Assembly (NCBI GenBank): GCA_905479545.1
Contig: CAJQNE010000283.1
Coordinates: 1 to 15,197 of the forward strand
Length of the DNA stretch: 15,197 bases
Reading direction: 5' to 3'
From: an uncultured Gammaproteobacteria bacterium
Lineage (GTDB): Bacteria; Pseudomonadota; Gammaproteobacteria; CAJQNE01
Below the pieces are notes generated by a model that did no database searches, had not been told where the DNA came from, and worked only from the letters and a program-made list of their open reading frames with translations. The stretch's first letter is position 1; every line of letters begins with the position of its first letter. A program made the translations under genes and the position numbers. Shown here in pieces: positions 1 to 7,017 of this stretch.

Positions 1-588
1 GCAGCGGATGGTTTCTACTTCGTCATCAAACAAATCGATGCGAAACGGTCGCTCGGCACCCATCGGGTAGAGGTCAATCAGGCCACCGCGGACGGTGAAT
101 TCGCCGTGTTCTATTACCTGATCAACAAAGCTGTAACCGGCTTGTTGGAAACGACTTCGCAGCGCTTCCAAATCAACGGTATCGCCGACTTTGAGCAAAA
201 AGGTCGATGAAGCGACAAAGTCGGTAGGTGGCAGTTTTTGCAGCAGGGTGTTCAGCGATACCAGCAGAATGCCACGATGCAGTGTCGGCAATTGATACAG
301 CGCGGTTAGCCGCTGGGAAATAATGTCCTGATGTGGTGAAAATACGTCGTAGGGTAGTGTTTCCAAGTCCGGGAAGTGCACCTGCGGTACGTCGCCATGG
401 AAGAACGGCAGCGATTGCTCAAATCGCCAGGCTTGTTGTTCGTCGTTGCAAATTACTACCGTTAAGCCGCTGTGTTCGGCGGCTGCATTGGCTATTGCCA
501 GCGCGTCGGCACTGCCATAAAGCTGTCCCCAGTTTCTCTGGTGTGGCGCTTTGGGTGGCTTAGGCGGGTTAAAAATCGTATTTGGCAT
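1..588 (-). CDS. mfd: Transcription-repair coupling factor Mfd, N-terminal part (cut by window edge)
   Basis: This is the first 196 codons of a reading frame that runs off the left edge of the window; the ATG is at 588-586. Mfd is a superfamily 2 DNA translocase that removes RNA polymerase stalled at DNA lesions and recruits UvrA. The visible part corresponds to the UvrB-like N-terminal module. It contains the conserved stretch PDLETLPYDVFSPHQDII followed by SQRL, and near the edge EHGEFTVRGGLIDLYPMG followed by RPFRIDLFDDEVETIR, both characteristic of Mfd and related to UvrB domain 1. The helicase motifs and the RNA-polymerase-interacting domain (full family length about 1,150 residues) lie outside the window. 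No clear Shine-Dalgarno sequence precedes the ATG, so the start is the best in-frame choice but not proven. The gene is divergent from trmO. Confidence 0.93.
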   Translation of the reverse strand, partial: MPNTIFNPPKPPKAPHQRNWGQLYGSADALAIANAAAEHSGLTVVICNDEQQAWRFEQSLPFFHGDVPQVHFPDLETLPYDVFSPHQDIISQRLTALYQLPTLHRGILLVSLNTLLQKLPPTDFVASSTFLLKVGDTVDLEALRSRFQQAGYSFVDQVIEHGEFTVRGGLIDLYPMGAERPFRIDLFDDEVETIRC

Positions 589-655
589 GAAGGCAGGTTT
601 GTTGCGACGGGTTGAGCGAGCGGGCGCGGATTATGCCATCGCTTGCCGTACCATT

Positions 656-694
656 GGAGGCAGATTTATGAATTCAGTGGTGCGAATGGTTTGA
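656..694 (+). other. Candidate eight-codon leader ORF coupled to trmO
   Basis: A strong Shine-Dalgarno sequence GGAGG (656-660) sits 7 nt before an ATG at 668. That ATG opens only a short frame, MNSVVRMV, ending with TGA at 692-694. The TGA overlaps a TTG (691-693) that is in frame with trmO, giving TTGA, the geometry of translational coupling. No good ribosome binding site lies directly before the possible trmO starts. Either the leader delivers ribosomes to trmO, or the overlap is accidental and trmO starts at the TTG at 643 or the ATG at 712. Confidence 0.35.
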
Positions 695-1386
695 GCGAAC
701 AATCAATCACTATGCGGCCCATCGGGCATATTGAAAGTCCCTTGCAGGATAAGCTGCTCGTGCCACGCCAGCCGGGGCTCGCGCCCTCGCTGCATTGCAG
801 GCTGCGGCTATTGCCGGAGTTTGCCCGCGAAGAAGCCTGGCGCGGTATTGAGGGCTTCAGCCATTTGTGGCTGTTGTGGAATAGCCACAAAACCGAGGGT
901 TGGTCACCGACGGTGCGGCCGCCGCGTTTGGGTGGCAATAAGCGGGTCGGGGTATTCGCCAGCCGCTCAACGCATCGGCCCAACCCGCTGGCGTTATCGG
1001 TAGTGAAGCTGTTGGCGGTCGAAACAGATAGTTTGTTATTGCAAGGTGCCGACTTACTCGATGGCACGCCGGTATTCGATGTGAAACCATATTTGCCGTA
1101 CTCAGATGCTGTTGCAGAAAGCGTTGGTGGCTATGCGCCGGAGCAGCCAGAGCTATTAGCAGTGAGGTTTGACGATGGTGCTGAGGCTTGGTTAACGACT
1201 CAGCCCGTAGGACGGCGACAACAAATCATCGAGCTACTGCAGCAGGACCCCCGACCGGGGTATCGGCGCGGTGCTGCACAGCCAGAGAAAACTTATGCCG
1301 CAAAGTTTGCCGGATTGGATTTATGCTGGCGGGTAGATGAGCAGGGTGTTGAAGTTCTGCCACCACGACAGCCGCAGAAATCATAA
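691..1386 (+). CDS. trmO: tRNA (N6-threonylcarbamoyladenosine-37-N6)-methyltransferase TrmO
   Basis: The product belongs to the TsaA/TrmO (E. coli YaeB) family, which uses S-adenosylmethionine to methylate N6 of t6A37 in certain threonine tRNAs, tuning codon reading. The family hallmark PRLGGNKRVGVFASRSTHRP followed by NPLALS is intact. So are the N-terminal RPIGHIESPLQDKLLVPRQP, DGTPVFDVKPYLPY, and the C-terminal motif DPRPGYR typical of the proteobacterial members. From the TTG at 691 the protein is 231 residues, close to E. coli YaeB, with a similar short lead before the IG-I-SP motif. The open frame continues upstream to a TTG at 643 and has an ATG at 712; 691 is preferred because it overlaps the leader stop. 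The gene is convergent with rne and is probably monocistronic apart from the leader. Confidence 0.92.
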   Translation: MSEQSITMRPIGHIESPLQDKLLVPRQPGLAPSLHCRLRLLPEFAREEAWRGIEGFSHLWLLWNSHKTEGWSPTVRPPRLGGNKRVGVFASRSTHRPNPLALSVVKLLAVETDSLLLQGADLLDGTPVFDVKPYLPYSDAVAESVGGYAPEQPELLAVRFDDGAEAWLTTQPVGRRQQIIELLQQDPRPGYRRGAAQPEKTYAAKFAGLDLCWRVDEQGVEVLPPRQPQKS

Positions 1387-1417
1387 AAAAGGCCCTCAAA
1401 GTTATAGAGGGCCTTTT
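1387..1417. terminator. Bidirectional rho-independent terminator between trmO and rne
   Basis: GGCCCTC (1391-1397) pairs with GAGGGCC (1407-1413) around a 9-nt loop. Four A residues on the left and four T residues on the right extend the stem, so each strand reads as a GC-rich hairpin followed by a T tract. It begins directly after the trmO stop and lies 29 bp past the rne stop on the other strand, so it can serve both convergent genes. Confidence 0.85.
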
Positions 1418-1445
1418 ACACTTCTTGAGTAAGTAGCCTTAAAGG

Positions 1446-4400
1446 TTACTCAGCAGAAGAAGGTTTGGTTTCAACCTGCTTTAGTGGCGCTGCTGGCTTT
1501 TTCGCCGCTGGCTTGGCTTCTGCTTTTGGTTGCTCGGCCTGCTTTGGCTTTTCCGCCGGTTTATTTTCTTTTGGCGTTTCAGCTTTGGGCTTTGGTGCTG
1601 GCTTGGCCTGTGGTTTGGTCTCAACCTGCTTCAGCGGCATTTCTTGCTGGCTGATGGCCGCGGGTTTAGGGCTGGCCTTGGGTGCTGGCTTAGCAGCAGC
1701 GGGCACCGGAACTTTTTCCACCGGAGTCGGTTTTTCAGCTTGTGGCTTGGCCGCTTTGGGTTCAGCTTTAGGCGAGTCGGCCTTCGGCTTCGCTACCTCA
1801 GCGGGCTTGCTGGCAGGCTTGTCAGCTGCTGTGTTGTGAGCTTGTGGCTTGGCTGCAGGCTTGTCATTAGCAGGTTTTGATTCGCTCTGTTTATTCGCCG
1901 GGGCTTGATGTGGCTTGTCGCCACGCGGAGCATCGTTGTTCGACGGGTTGTCGCGCTGATTATCCTTGGGGTGATTGTTTTGACGCTGCGGCTTGGTATC
2001 GCGATTCGTATTGTCGTTGTTGCCGGAGCTGTCCTGAGCGTTGTCAGGCTTGGCCTGTTTGTTTTGGCCATCGCTCTGGTTCTCGCCTTGGCCTTCACCC
2101 GGCCGATTACGACGACGGCCACCACGGCGACCGCGACGGTTCCGGTTGCGACGTGGTGAATCATCGTCGTTGCCAGTTGCCGGTCCGTTGTTGTTATTTT
2201 CTGGTCCGGTGTTCGCGACCGCTGCAGAGCCAACAGCTGCGGTCGCGACTACTGCTGCTTCGGCGTCTGGCTTGTTGTTAGCCGGGCCATTGTTCGAATC
2301 AGCCGCCTTGTTTCTGGCATTGCGTTCCGCCGGAGTCTGGGTGTTTTGCTGATTGCCTGATTGATTGCCAGACTCAGCGGCATTGTTATTTCTGCCATCA
2401 GCATTGCGATTGTTGTTCTGGTTGCGGTCGCCACGCTGGTTTTGCTGGCGCTTATTTTGGCCTTGGGACTTGTTCTGCTGTTTATTAGCATTGTCGCCTT
2501 TGCCTTGTTGGTCACCGCGGTTGTCATTTGGCTTGTTACGGCCATCTTGTTTCTTGGCTTTGCCTTGCTTCTGGTTGGCAGTGCCTTTTTGCTGTGACTT
2601 ATTACCACGACCGCCACGCTCGTTCTTATCATTCCGGTCATCGCGACCACCGCGGCCTTTGGTCTGCTGGTTACGACCGCCGCGTTGGCTATTATTGCCA
2701 GAGTTGTTCCGGTTGTTGTCGTTACGGCCTTTACCGCGGCCCTGGTCTTTACCCTGACGCTTGTCTTGGCCCTTAGTATTTTGCTTTTTAGCTTCAGCAC
2801 GCGCTTCCGGCGAGCCAAGGAAGAACGCAACAATAGCGGCCCACACACTGCGAGTCCGCGGTGCCAGGTTCAGGCTTGGCCCTTCGGCGGCCGGAGTCGG
2901 TGCTGGAGCGACCTGAGGGGCAGGAGTAACGACGGTAGACGGCGTTACCGCAGCCACCGGAGGTGGCGGCAGAATAGGTTGCTTGGTTTGCTTCAGGTCG
3001 GGAATTTCTTCCAGCGCTTTTTCAGCGGCTTCCAGCTGCTGATAGCTCGGCATCGAGTGGGTGGTGGTGTCTACTTCGTCGTCGCGAACCCGCAGAATGC
3101 TGAAGTGCGGCGTTTCCAGTCGCTGAGTAGGAATAATCACCATCTCAGTGCCGGTGCGCTTTTCTAAATCGGCAATCGCTTCGCGTTTTTCGTTGAGCAG
3201 GAAGGTGCCAACGTCAACCGGTACCAGCGTGGTAACGCGGCCGGTGCGTTCTTTACGGGCGGCTTCTTCCATCAGGCGCAGTACAGAAAGGGATAGTGAA
3301 TTAACGCCACGAATGGTGCCTTGGCCGGTACAGCGCGGGCATACCATGCCATGGCTATCGCCCAGCGACGGACGCAGGCGTTGACGTGACATTTCCAGCA
3401 GGCCGAAACGTGAAATACGACCGACCTGTACACGAGCACGGTCAGTTTTTAGTGCGTCGCGAACGCGATTTTCGACTTCACGCTGGTTCTTAGAGGCGGA
3501 CATATCGATAAAGTCGATAACCACCAAGCCGCCCAAGTCACGAAGACGTAGCTGACGGGCAATCTCATCCGCCGCTTCTAAGTTAGTGTTCAGCGCAGTG
3601 GCTTCAATATCGCGGCCACCCGTAGAGCGGGCCGAGTTAATGTCGATAGAAACCAGCGCTTCAGTGTGGTCAATAACCAGCGCGCCGCCGGAGGGCAGGG
3701 TCACTTCGCGGTTAAAGGCTGTCTCAATCTGGCTTTCAATTTGGTAGCGGGCGAAAAGTGGCACTTCGTCCTGATAGAGCTTGAGCTTGCGCACGCTCTG
3801 CGGCATGGCCCAATTCATAAAGTCGGTGGCTTGGGTAAGCATGCCCGGCTCGTCAATCAGCACTTCGCCAATATCATCACGCAAATAGTCACGTAGCGCG
3901 CGAATAATAACGTTGCTTTCCTGATAGATCAGCGCAGGTGCTTCGAGAGTCTCCGCCGCTTGGGTAACCGCTCCCCAGATGTCAGCCTGACGGTCTAAGT
4001 CCCATTGCAGTTCTTCAACCTGGCGGCCAACGCCAGCGGTACGGACAATAATGCCCATACCGTCTTCAATTTCCAGCTCACGCATAGCATCGCGAACGAC
4101 GGTGCGGTCTTCGCCTTCAATACGACGTGATACGCCGCCAGCGCGAGGGCTGTTCGGCATCAGAACCAGGTAGCGGCCAGCGAGGCTAACGAAGGTGGTA
4201 AGCGCTGCGCCTTTATTGCCGCGCTCGTCTTTTTCCACCTGAACGATGACTTCCTGGCCTTCTTTGATCACATCTTTGATGTTAGGCCGGGAACCGTGGT
4301 CGCCCTTTTTGAAGTATTCGCGAGAAATCTCTTTCATCGGCAAGAAGCCGTGACGTTCTGCGCCGTAGTCGACAAAAGCGGCTTCGAGGCTAGGTTCTAC

Positions 4401-4544
4401 GCGGGAGATTTTGCCCTTGTAAACATTGGCTTTTTTCTGGCCAGTGCTGGGGACTTCTATATCAAGATCGAACAGTTTTTGGCCGTCGACCAATGCTACG
4501 CGCAGCTCTTCAGGCTGGGTAGCGTTAACTAATATTCTTTTCAT
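1446..4544 (-). CDS. rne: Ribonuclease E
   Basis: RNase E, 1,032 residues, is the membrane-associated endonuclease that starts mRNA decay, matures rRNA and tRNA precursors, and scaffolds the degradosome. The catalytic half closely follows the E. coli enzyme with a 1-2 residue offset. An S1 domain occupies about 38-120. The 5'-monophosphate sensor is R168/T169 in VRTAGVG. The metal-binding aspartates are D301 (DINSAR) and D344 (VIDFIDM). The Zn-link cysteines are C402 and C405 (CPRCTGQG). After a Pro/Ala linker, RSVWAAIVAFFLGSPEA (565-581) looks like the amphipathic membrane anchor called segment A. The rest is disordered: an N/Q/G/R-rich stretch, an arginine-rich RNA-binding block at about 796-818, then a long Lys/Pro/Ala tail with PLKQVETKP present twice. 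No Shine-Dalgarno sequence precedes the ATG; the family typically autoregulates through its 5'UTR. It is divergent from rluC, as in enterics and pseudomonads. Confidence 0.97.
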   Translation of the reverse strand: MKRILVNATQPEELRVALVDGQKLFDLDIEVPSTGQKKANVYKGKISRVEPSLEAAFVDYGAERHGFLPMKEISREYFKKGDHGSRPNIKDVIKEGQEVIVQVEKDERGNKGAALTTFVSLAGRYLVLMPNSPRAGGVSRRIEGEDRTVVRDAMRELEIEDGMGIIVRTAGVGRQVEELQWDLDRQADIWGAVTQAAETLEAPALIYQESNVIIRALRDYLRDDIGEVLIDEPGMLTQATDFMNWAMPQSVRKLKLYQDEVPLFARYQIESQIETAFNREVTLPSGGALVIDHTEALVSIDINSARSTGGRDIEATALNTNLEAADEIARQLRLRDLGGLVVIDFIDMSASKNQREVENRVRDALKTDRARVQVGRISRFGLLEMSRQRLRPSLGDSHGMVCPRCTGQGTIRGVNSLSLSVLRLMEEAARKERTGRVTTLVPVDVGTFLLNEKREAIADLEKRTGTEMVIIPTQRLETPHFSILRVRDDEVDTTTHSMPSYQQLEAAEKALEEIPDLKQTKQPILPPPPVAAVTPSTVVTPAPQVAPAPTPAAEGPSLNLAPRTRSVWAAIVAFFLGSPEARAEAKKQNTKGQDKRQGKDQGRGKGRNDNNRNNSGNNSQRGGRNQQTKGRGGRDDRNDKNERGGRGNKSQQKGTANQKQGKAKKQDGRNKPNDNRGDQQGKGDNANKQQNKSQGQNKRQQNQRGDRNQNNNRNADGRNNNAAESGNQSGNQQNTQTPAERNARNKAADSNNGPANNKPDAEAAVVATAAVGSAAVANTGPENNNNGPATGNDDDSPRRNRNRRGRRGGRRRNRPGEGQGENQSDGQNKQAKPDNAQDSSGNNDNTNRDTKPQRQNNHPKDNQRDNPSNNDAPRGDKPHQAPANKQSESKPANDKPAAKPQAHNTAADKPASKPAEVAKPKADSPKAEPKAAKPQAEKPTPVEKVPVPAAAKPAPKASPKPAAISQQEMPLKQVETKPQAKPAPKPKAETPKENKPAEKPKQAEQPKAEAKPAAKKPAAPLKQVETKPSSAE

Positions 4545-4563
4545 TGTTTCAGTGCTCTGTGCT

Positions 4564-4577
4564 TCTCATTGCTGAGA
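4564..4577 (-). promoter_or_regulatory. GNRA-tetraloop hairpin just upstream of the rne start
   Basis: On the minus strand, TCTCA and TGAGA form a perfect 5-bp stem closed by GCAA, a GNRA tetraloop. It ends 19 nt before the rne ATG, where a ribosome binding site would normally be looked for, and no Shine-Dalgarno sequence is present there. It may shape ribosome or RNase E access. Confidence 0.45.
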
Positions 4578-4609
4578 GTTAGCAGCAGAACGCTGGGCGA
4601 CCGGCCTGG

Positions 4610-4641
4610 CCATTGGTGCCGACGTAATGCGGTACCGATGG
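4610..4641. repeat. Eleven-bp inverted repeat in the rne leader region
   Basis: CCATTGGTGCC (4610-4620) faces GGTACCGATGG (4631-4641) across a 10-nt loop. Read as plus-strand RNA, all 11 positions pair, two of them as G-U. Read as rne mRNA (minus strand), the same two positions become A-C mismatches, leaving internal defects. It lies about 66-97 nt upstream of the rne ATG. Confidence 0.55.
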
Positions 4642-5112
4642 TCGATTACTACTGAGTATCATCAGGATTTGCCGTTGCATGTGGCTAAGCTGTTGATTTT
4701 CAGTCGTTTTATTTTTTAACGGCGTGCCCGTATTGCGGCACAAAGTTGTTATAAGGTGGTAATCGTAAACTGCCCGGCCCACACCGTCGGCAGATTAAAA
4801 TGGCGCTCGCAAATTCCAAGAGGCTGGCGATCTTGCACATCGGCAGCGTAGTCATCGCGGCGGCGCCGCAGGTTTTTGGTCGCCCACACGTGCTACTGCG
4901 CAGGTTATGAACTGTGCGCTAAGTGTTTAAGCGCGCGGTTCGGAATGAGTAAATGTGTTGCGGGCAAGCTGCGTTTCTCAACGGTTGCCGCCCAAAACTG
5001 CTCAGAACTGATAGTAGGTCGTTGTAATTGTTTCGTATTTAACAGTTCTCAACGCGCTTGAGTGTACGCCTGTGTATGGGCGGGAACAATGCCCCTAATA
5101 CTGCTTCGCTGC

Positions 5113-5140
5113 ATTATCTGCCGAAAGGCTAATATTTCCA
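5113..5140 (-). promoter_or_regulatory. Candidate rne promoter (weak)
   Basis: On the minus strand, TGGAAA (5140-5135) and GATAAT (5118-5113) are separated by 16 bp. The -10 matches the consensus at five of six positions and the -35 at four. Transcription from here would give a leader of about 560 nt, longer than the E. coli one. Nearly back to back on the plus strand, TAATAT (5130-5135) could serve rluC but lacks a good -35. Confidence 0.3.
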
Positions 5141-5169
5141 CCGTGAATCAGGCACAAAATTGGTATTAA

Positions 5170-5208
5170 ACCCAGTAAACTGGGTGCTTAGGGTGCATTT
5201 CACACCCT
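5170..5208 (+). promoter_or_regulatory. Tandem hairpins before rluC
   Basis: Two perfect 6-bp hairpins lie 4 nt apart. The first is ACCCAG-TAAA-CTGGGT (5170-5185). The second is AGGGTG (5190-5195) with CACCCT (5203-5208) around a 7-nt loop. They end 24 nt before the rluC TTG start. No T tract follows, so they look more like 5'UTR structure or protein-binding dyads than a terminator. Confidence 0.45.
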
Positions 5209-5232
5209 GTAATCCGCCACACAGGCCGTGCA

Positions 5233-6213
5233 TTGAACTCAGCTCCCAGCGATAAACCCACTCCCAATAACGCCGTTCGTCTGGTTGAAATTTCGGCTGA
5301 CGAGGCGGGTCAGCGGCTGGATAACTTTCTGCTGCGGGAGTTAAAAGGTGTACCGCGGAGCCATATCTATAAATTGCTGCGCCGTGGCGAGGTGCGGGTT
5401 AATAAAGGCCGCTGCAAGCCGCTGCGGAAGTTGCAAGCGGGTGATGTTGTTCGCCTGCCGCCGGTGAGAATCGCCGAGCGGGCCGAGGTGGTATTGCCTA
5501 AAGAAGGCTTTACGCCTGAAATTGTCTTTGAAGATGACCGTCTGCTAGCGATTAACAAACCTGCAGGCGTTGCGGTTCACGGCGGCAGTGGCCAGAGCTT
5601 CGGCGTTATTGAAGCGCTACGGTTAAATCGCCCTGAGGCACGGTTTCTGGAATTGGTTCACCGACTCGACCGTGAAACCAGCGGTTTGTTATTAATTGCC
5701 AAGCGCCGCAGCGCCTTGCGTAACCTGCACGAGCAGCTACGGGGTGAAGCCAAACCGGTAAACAAGCAATACAGTGCATTGCTCGCGGGCGATTGGCCGG
5801 CCGAGTGGCGAAAGCAGCCGCGGGATGTGAAGCTATCGCTAAGAAAAGAAACCGTACGAGACCGTGAACGCAAGGTGTTGCTCGACCCACAAGGGCAGAG
5901 CGCCCACAGCCGTTTCACTCTGCTGAAGGCCTATAACGGCGCATCATTAGTGAACGTGCAGATTTTTACCGGTCGTACCCACCAAATTCGCGTTCACAGC
6001 AAAGGCATCGGCCAGCCCATAGCCGGTGACAGTAAGTACGGCTCCACTGCCTTTAACCTGGCGATGCAGGACCAAGGCTTACGACGGATGTTTCTGCACG
6101 CCCGCCAATTAGAATTTTCGCACCCGGCAGATGGTCGCCGCATCACCATCGAAGCGCCGCTACCCGCCGAACTGCAAACCGTATTAAATACTCTGGAATC
6201 GACCCACTCATGA
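5233..6213 (+). CDS. rluC: 23S rRNA pseudouridine(955/2504/2580) synthase RluC
   Basis: RluC isomerises three uridines in 23S rRNA near the peptidyl-transferase centre. The 326-residue product has an N-terminal S4 RNA-binding domain at about 26-85 (DEAGQRLDNFLLRELKGVPR, then RRGEVRVNKGRCKP). The catalytic motif HRLDRETSGLLL follows, with the nucleophilic aspartate at D146, close to D144 in E. coli. The family segments INKPAGVAVHGGSG and FTGRTHQIRVH are also present. Similarity to E. coli RluC is continuous along its length. The start is a TTG at 5233 with only a weak upstream AGG; no in-frame ATG occurs before the S4 domain, so a rare start codon seems real. The stop overlaps the next gene's start as ATGA, indicating translational coupling to the HAD hydrolase. 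Confidence 0.96.
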   Translation: MNSAPSDKPTPNNAVRLVEISADEAGQRLDNFLLRELKGVPRSHIYKLLRRGEVRVNKGRCKPLRKLQAGDVVRLPPVRIAERAEVVLPKEGFTPEIVFEDDRLLAINKPAGVAVHGGSGQSFGVIEALRLNRPEARFLELVHRLDRETSGLLLIAKRRSALRNLHEQLRGEAKPVNKQYSALLAGDWPAEWRKQPRDVKLSLRKETVRDRERKVLLDPQGQSAHSRFTLLKAYNGASLVNVQIFTGRTHQIRVHSKGIGQPIAGDSKYGSTAFNLAMQDQGLRRMFLHARQLEFSHPADGRRITIEAPLPAELQTVLNTLESTHS

Positions 6214-6884
6214 CTGACACTGTGAAATTGCCCTACCAGCTACTGATTTTTGACTGGGACGGCACACTAATGGACTCCACCGCCCGGATTGCCCAAACGC
6301 TGGCTCAGGCGTTGGCAGACGTAAAGCTGCCCAAACGCACTGTTCAGGAACGCCGCGACGTAATCGGCCTGGGCCTCGATGAAGCCATGATGCAACTTTG
6401 CCCGCGAGCTACCGAAGAACAGCGTAAACAGCTGGTAGAACGCTACCGCCACCACTGGTTGCACCCGGATGCACCGGTAACGCTGCTTTTTGAAGGAATA
6501 GCCGAAGCGCTGGTTACTTTGCAGCAACAAGGTTACTGGCTGGCGATCGCCACCGGTAAATCCCGCTCAGGGTTGGATCGTTCGCTGACTGAGTGTGGCT
6601 TACCGAAAGATTTATTTGTCGCCACCCGCTGTGCCGACGAAAGTCGCACCAAGCCGAACCCACAAATGCTCGAAGAGATACTTGAAGAAACCGGCCTAAA
6701 GCCTAAAGACGCGATTATGCTCGGTGATTCGATTTATGATTTACAGATGGCCAAATACGGCGAGATGCACAGCCTGGGCGTGCTGACTGGCGTGCATGAC
6801 GAAGAACGGCTGTGGCAGCAAGAACCGCTGGCGGTGTTGGATTCGGTAGCGGATTTTCCGGATTGGTTGTTGAGGGCGGGGTAG
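6210..6884 (+). CDS. HAD-family phosphatase (phosphoglycolate-phosphatase-like) coupled to rluC
   Basis: This 224-residue protein has the four HAD motifs in order. Motif I is FDWDGT (nucleophile D15, acid/base D17). Motif II is ATGKS with T115. Motif III lysine is K148 in RTKPNP. Motif IV is LGDSIYDLQMAK with D173 and D177. The helical cap lies between motifs I and II, as in subfamily IA enzymes such as Gph and its relatives. A HAD hydrolase gene directly after rluC is common in pseudomonads and related bacteria, and the ATGA overlap supports one operon. The substrate cannot be read from the sequence; house-cleaning dephosphorylation of a small phosphorylated metabolite is the usual family role. 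In Pseudomonas a signal peptide peptidase gene often follows; here the operon appears to end. No convincing terminator is visible in the 133 bp before the convergent DUF4340 gene. Confidence 0.92.
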   Translation: MTDTVKLPYQLLIFDWDGTLMDSTARIAQTLAQALADVKLPKRTVQERRDVIGLGLDEAMMQLCPRATEEQRKQLVERYRHHWLHPDAPVTLLFEGIAEALVTLQQQGYWLAIATGKSRSGLDRSLTECGLPKDLFVATRCADESRTKPNPQMLEEILEETGLKPKDAIMLGDSIYDLQMAKYGEMHSLGVLTGVHDEERLWQQEPLAVLDSVADFPDWLLRAG

Positions 6885-7017
6885 TGGGGTAGAACCCGTC
6901 CTAATAATAGTCATGCCTTAGCCCTATGCTTTGAGTAATTTTTGACAGAAGCTTCCACAGCTGACTACTTATCGGTACTTGGGCAGTTTTTCGCTACGGA
7001 CATCCAATCCCAGTTAA
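6885..7017. other. Convergent spacer without a recognisable terminator
   Basis: These 133 bp separate the convergent HAD hydrolase and DUF4340 genes. A small GGGT-AGA-ACCC hairpin at 6887-6897 is not followed by a T tract on either strand. Nothing else is recognised. Confidence 0.5.

Larger units (their letters stand above)
4545..5232. promoter_or_regulatory. Divergent rne/rluC spacer with probable structured rne 5'UTR
   Basis: This 688-bp gap has no convincing gene; the short open frames inside it lack ribosome binding sites and protein-like composition. In E. coli the rne mRNA has a long 5'UTR whose hairpins bind RNase E and mediate autoregulation; Rfam families rne5 (enterics) and rne-II (pseudomonads) describe such elements. 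Here the rne-proximal part is dense in dyads. TCTCA-GCAA-TGAGA on the minus strand (4564-4577) lies 19 nt before the ATG. A long hairpin lies at 4610-4641, a bulged GATAC/GTAATC hairpin around 4644-4660, and CTCAA/TTGAG at 5048-5062. The rne5-like role is inferred from position; matching to either family was not tested. Confidence 0.6.

Noticed and set aside
1465..2848. Several long open frames antisense to or overlapping the rne tail
   Set aside because: They are by-products of the low-complexity Lys/Pro/Ala and Asn/Gln/Arg codons of RNase E; their products are hydrophobic or Thr/Ala repeats without family features.
4579..4782. A 67-codon minus-strand open frame in the rne leader
   Set aside because: It starts with GTG, has no ribosome binding site, and its product is low in recognisable structure; the position coincides with the structured rne leader.
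4876..5061. A 61-codon plus-strand open frame rich in cysteine
   Set aside because: No ribosome binding site, overlaps dyads of the rne leader, and the composition is unlike the neighbouring genes.
6887..6897. Small hairpin as terminator of the rluC-HAD operon
   Set aside because: The four-pair stem is not followed by a T tract on either strand.
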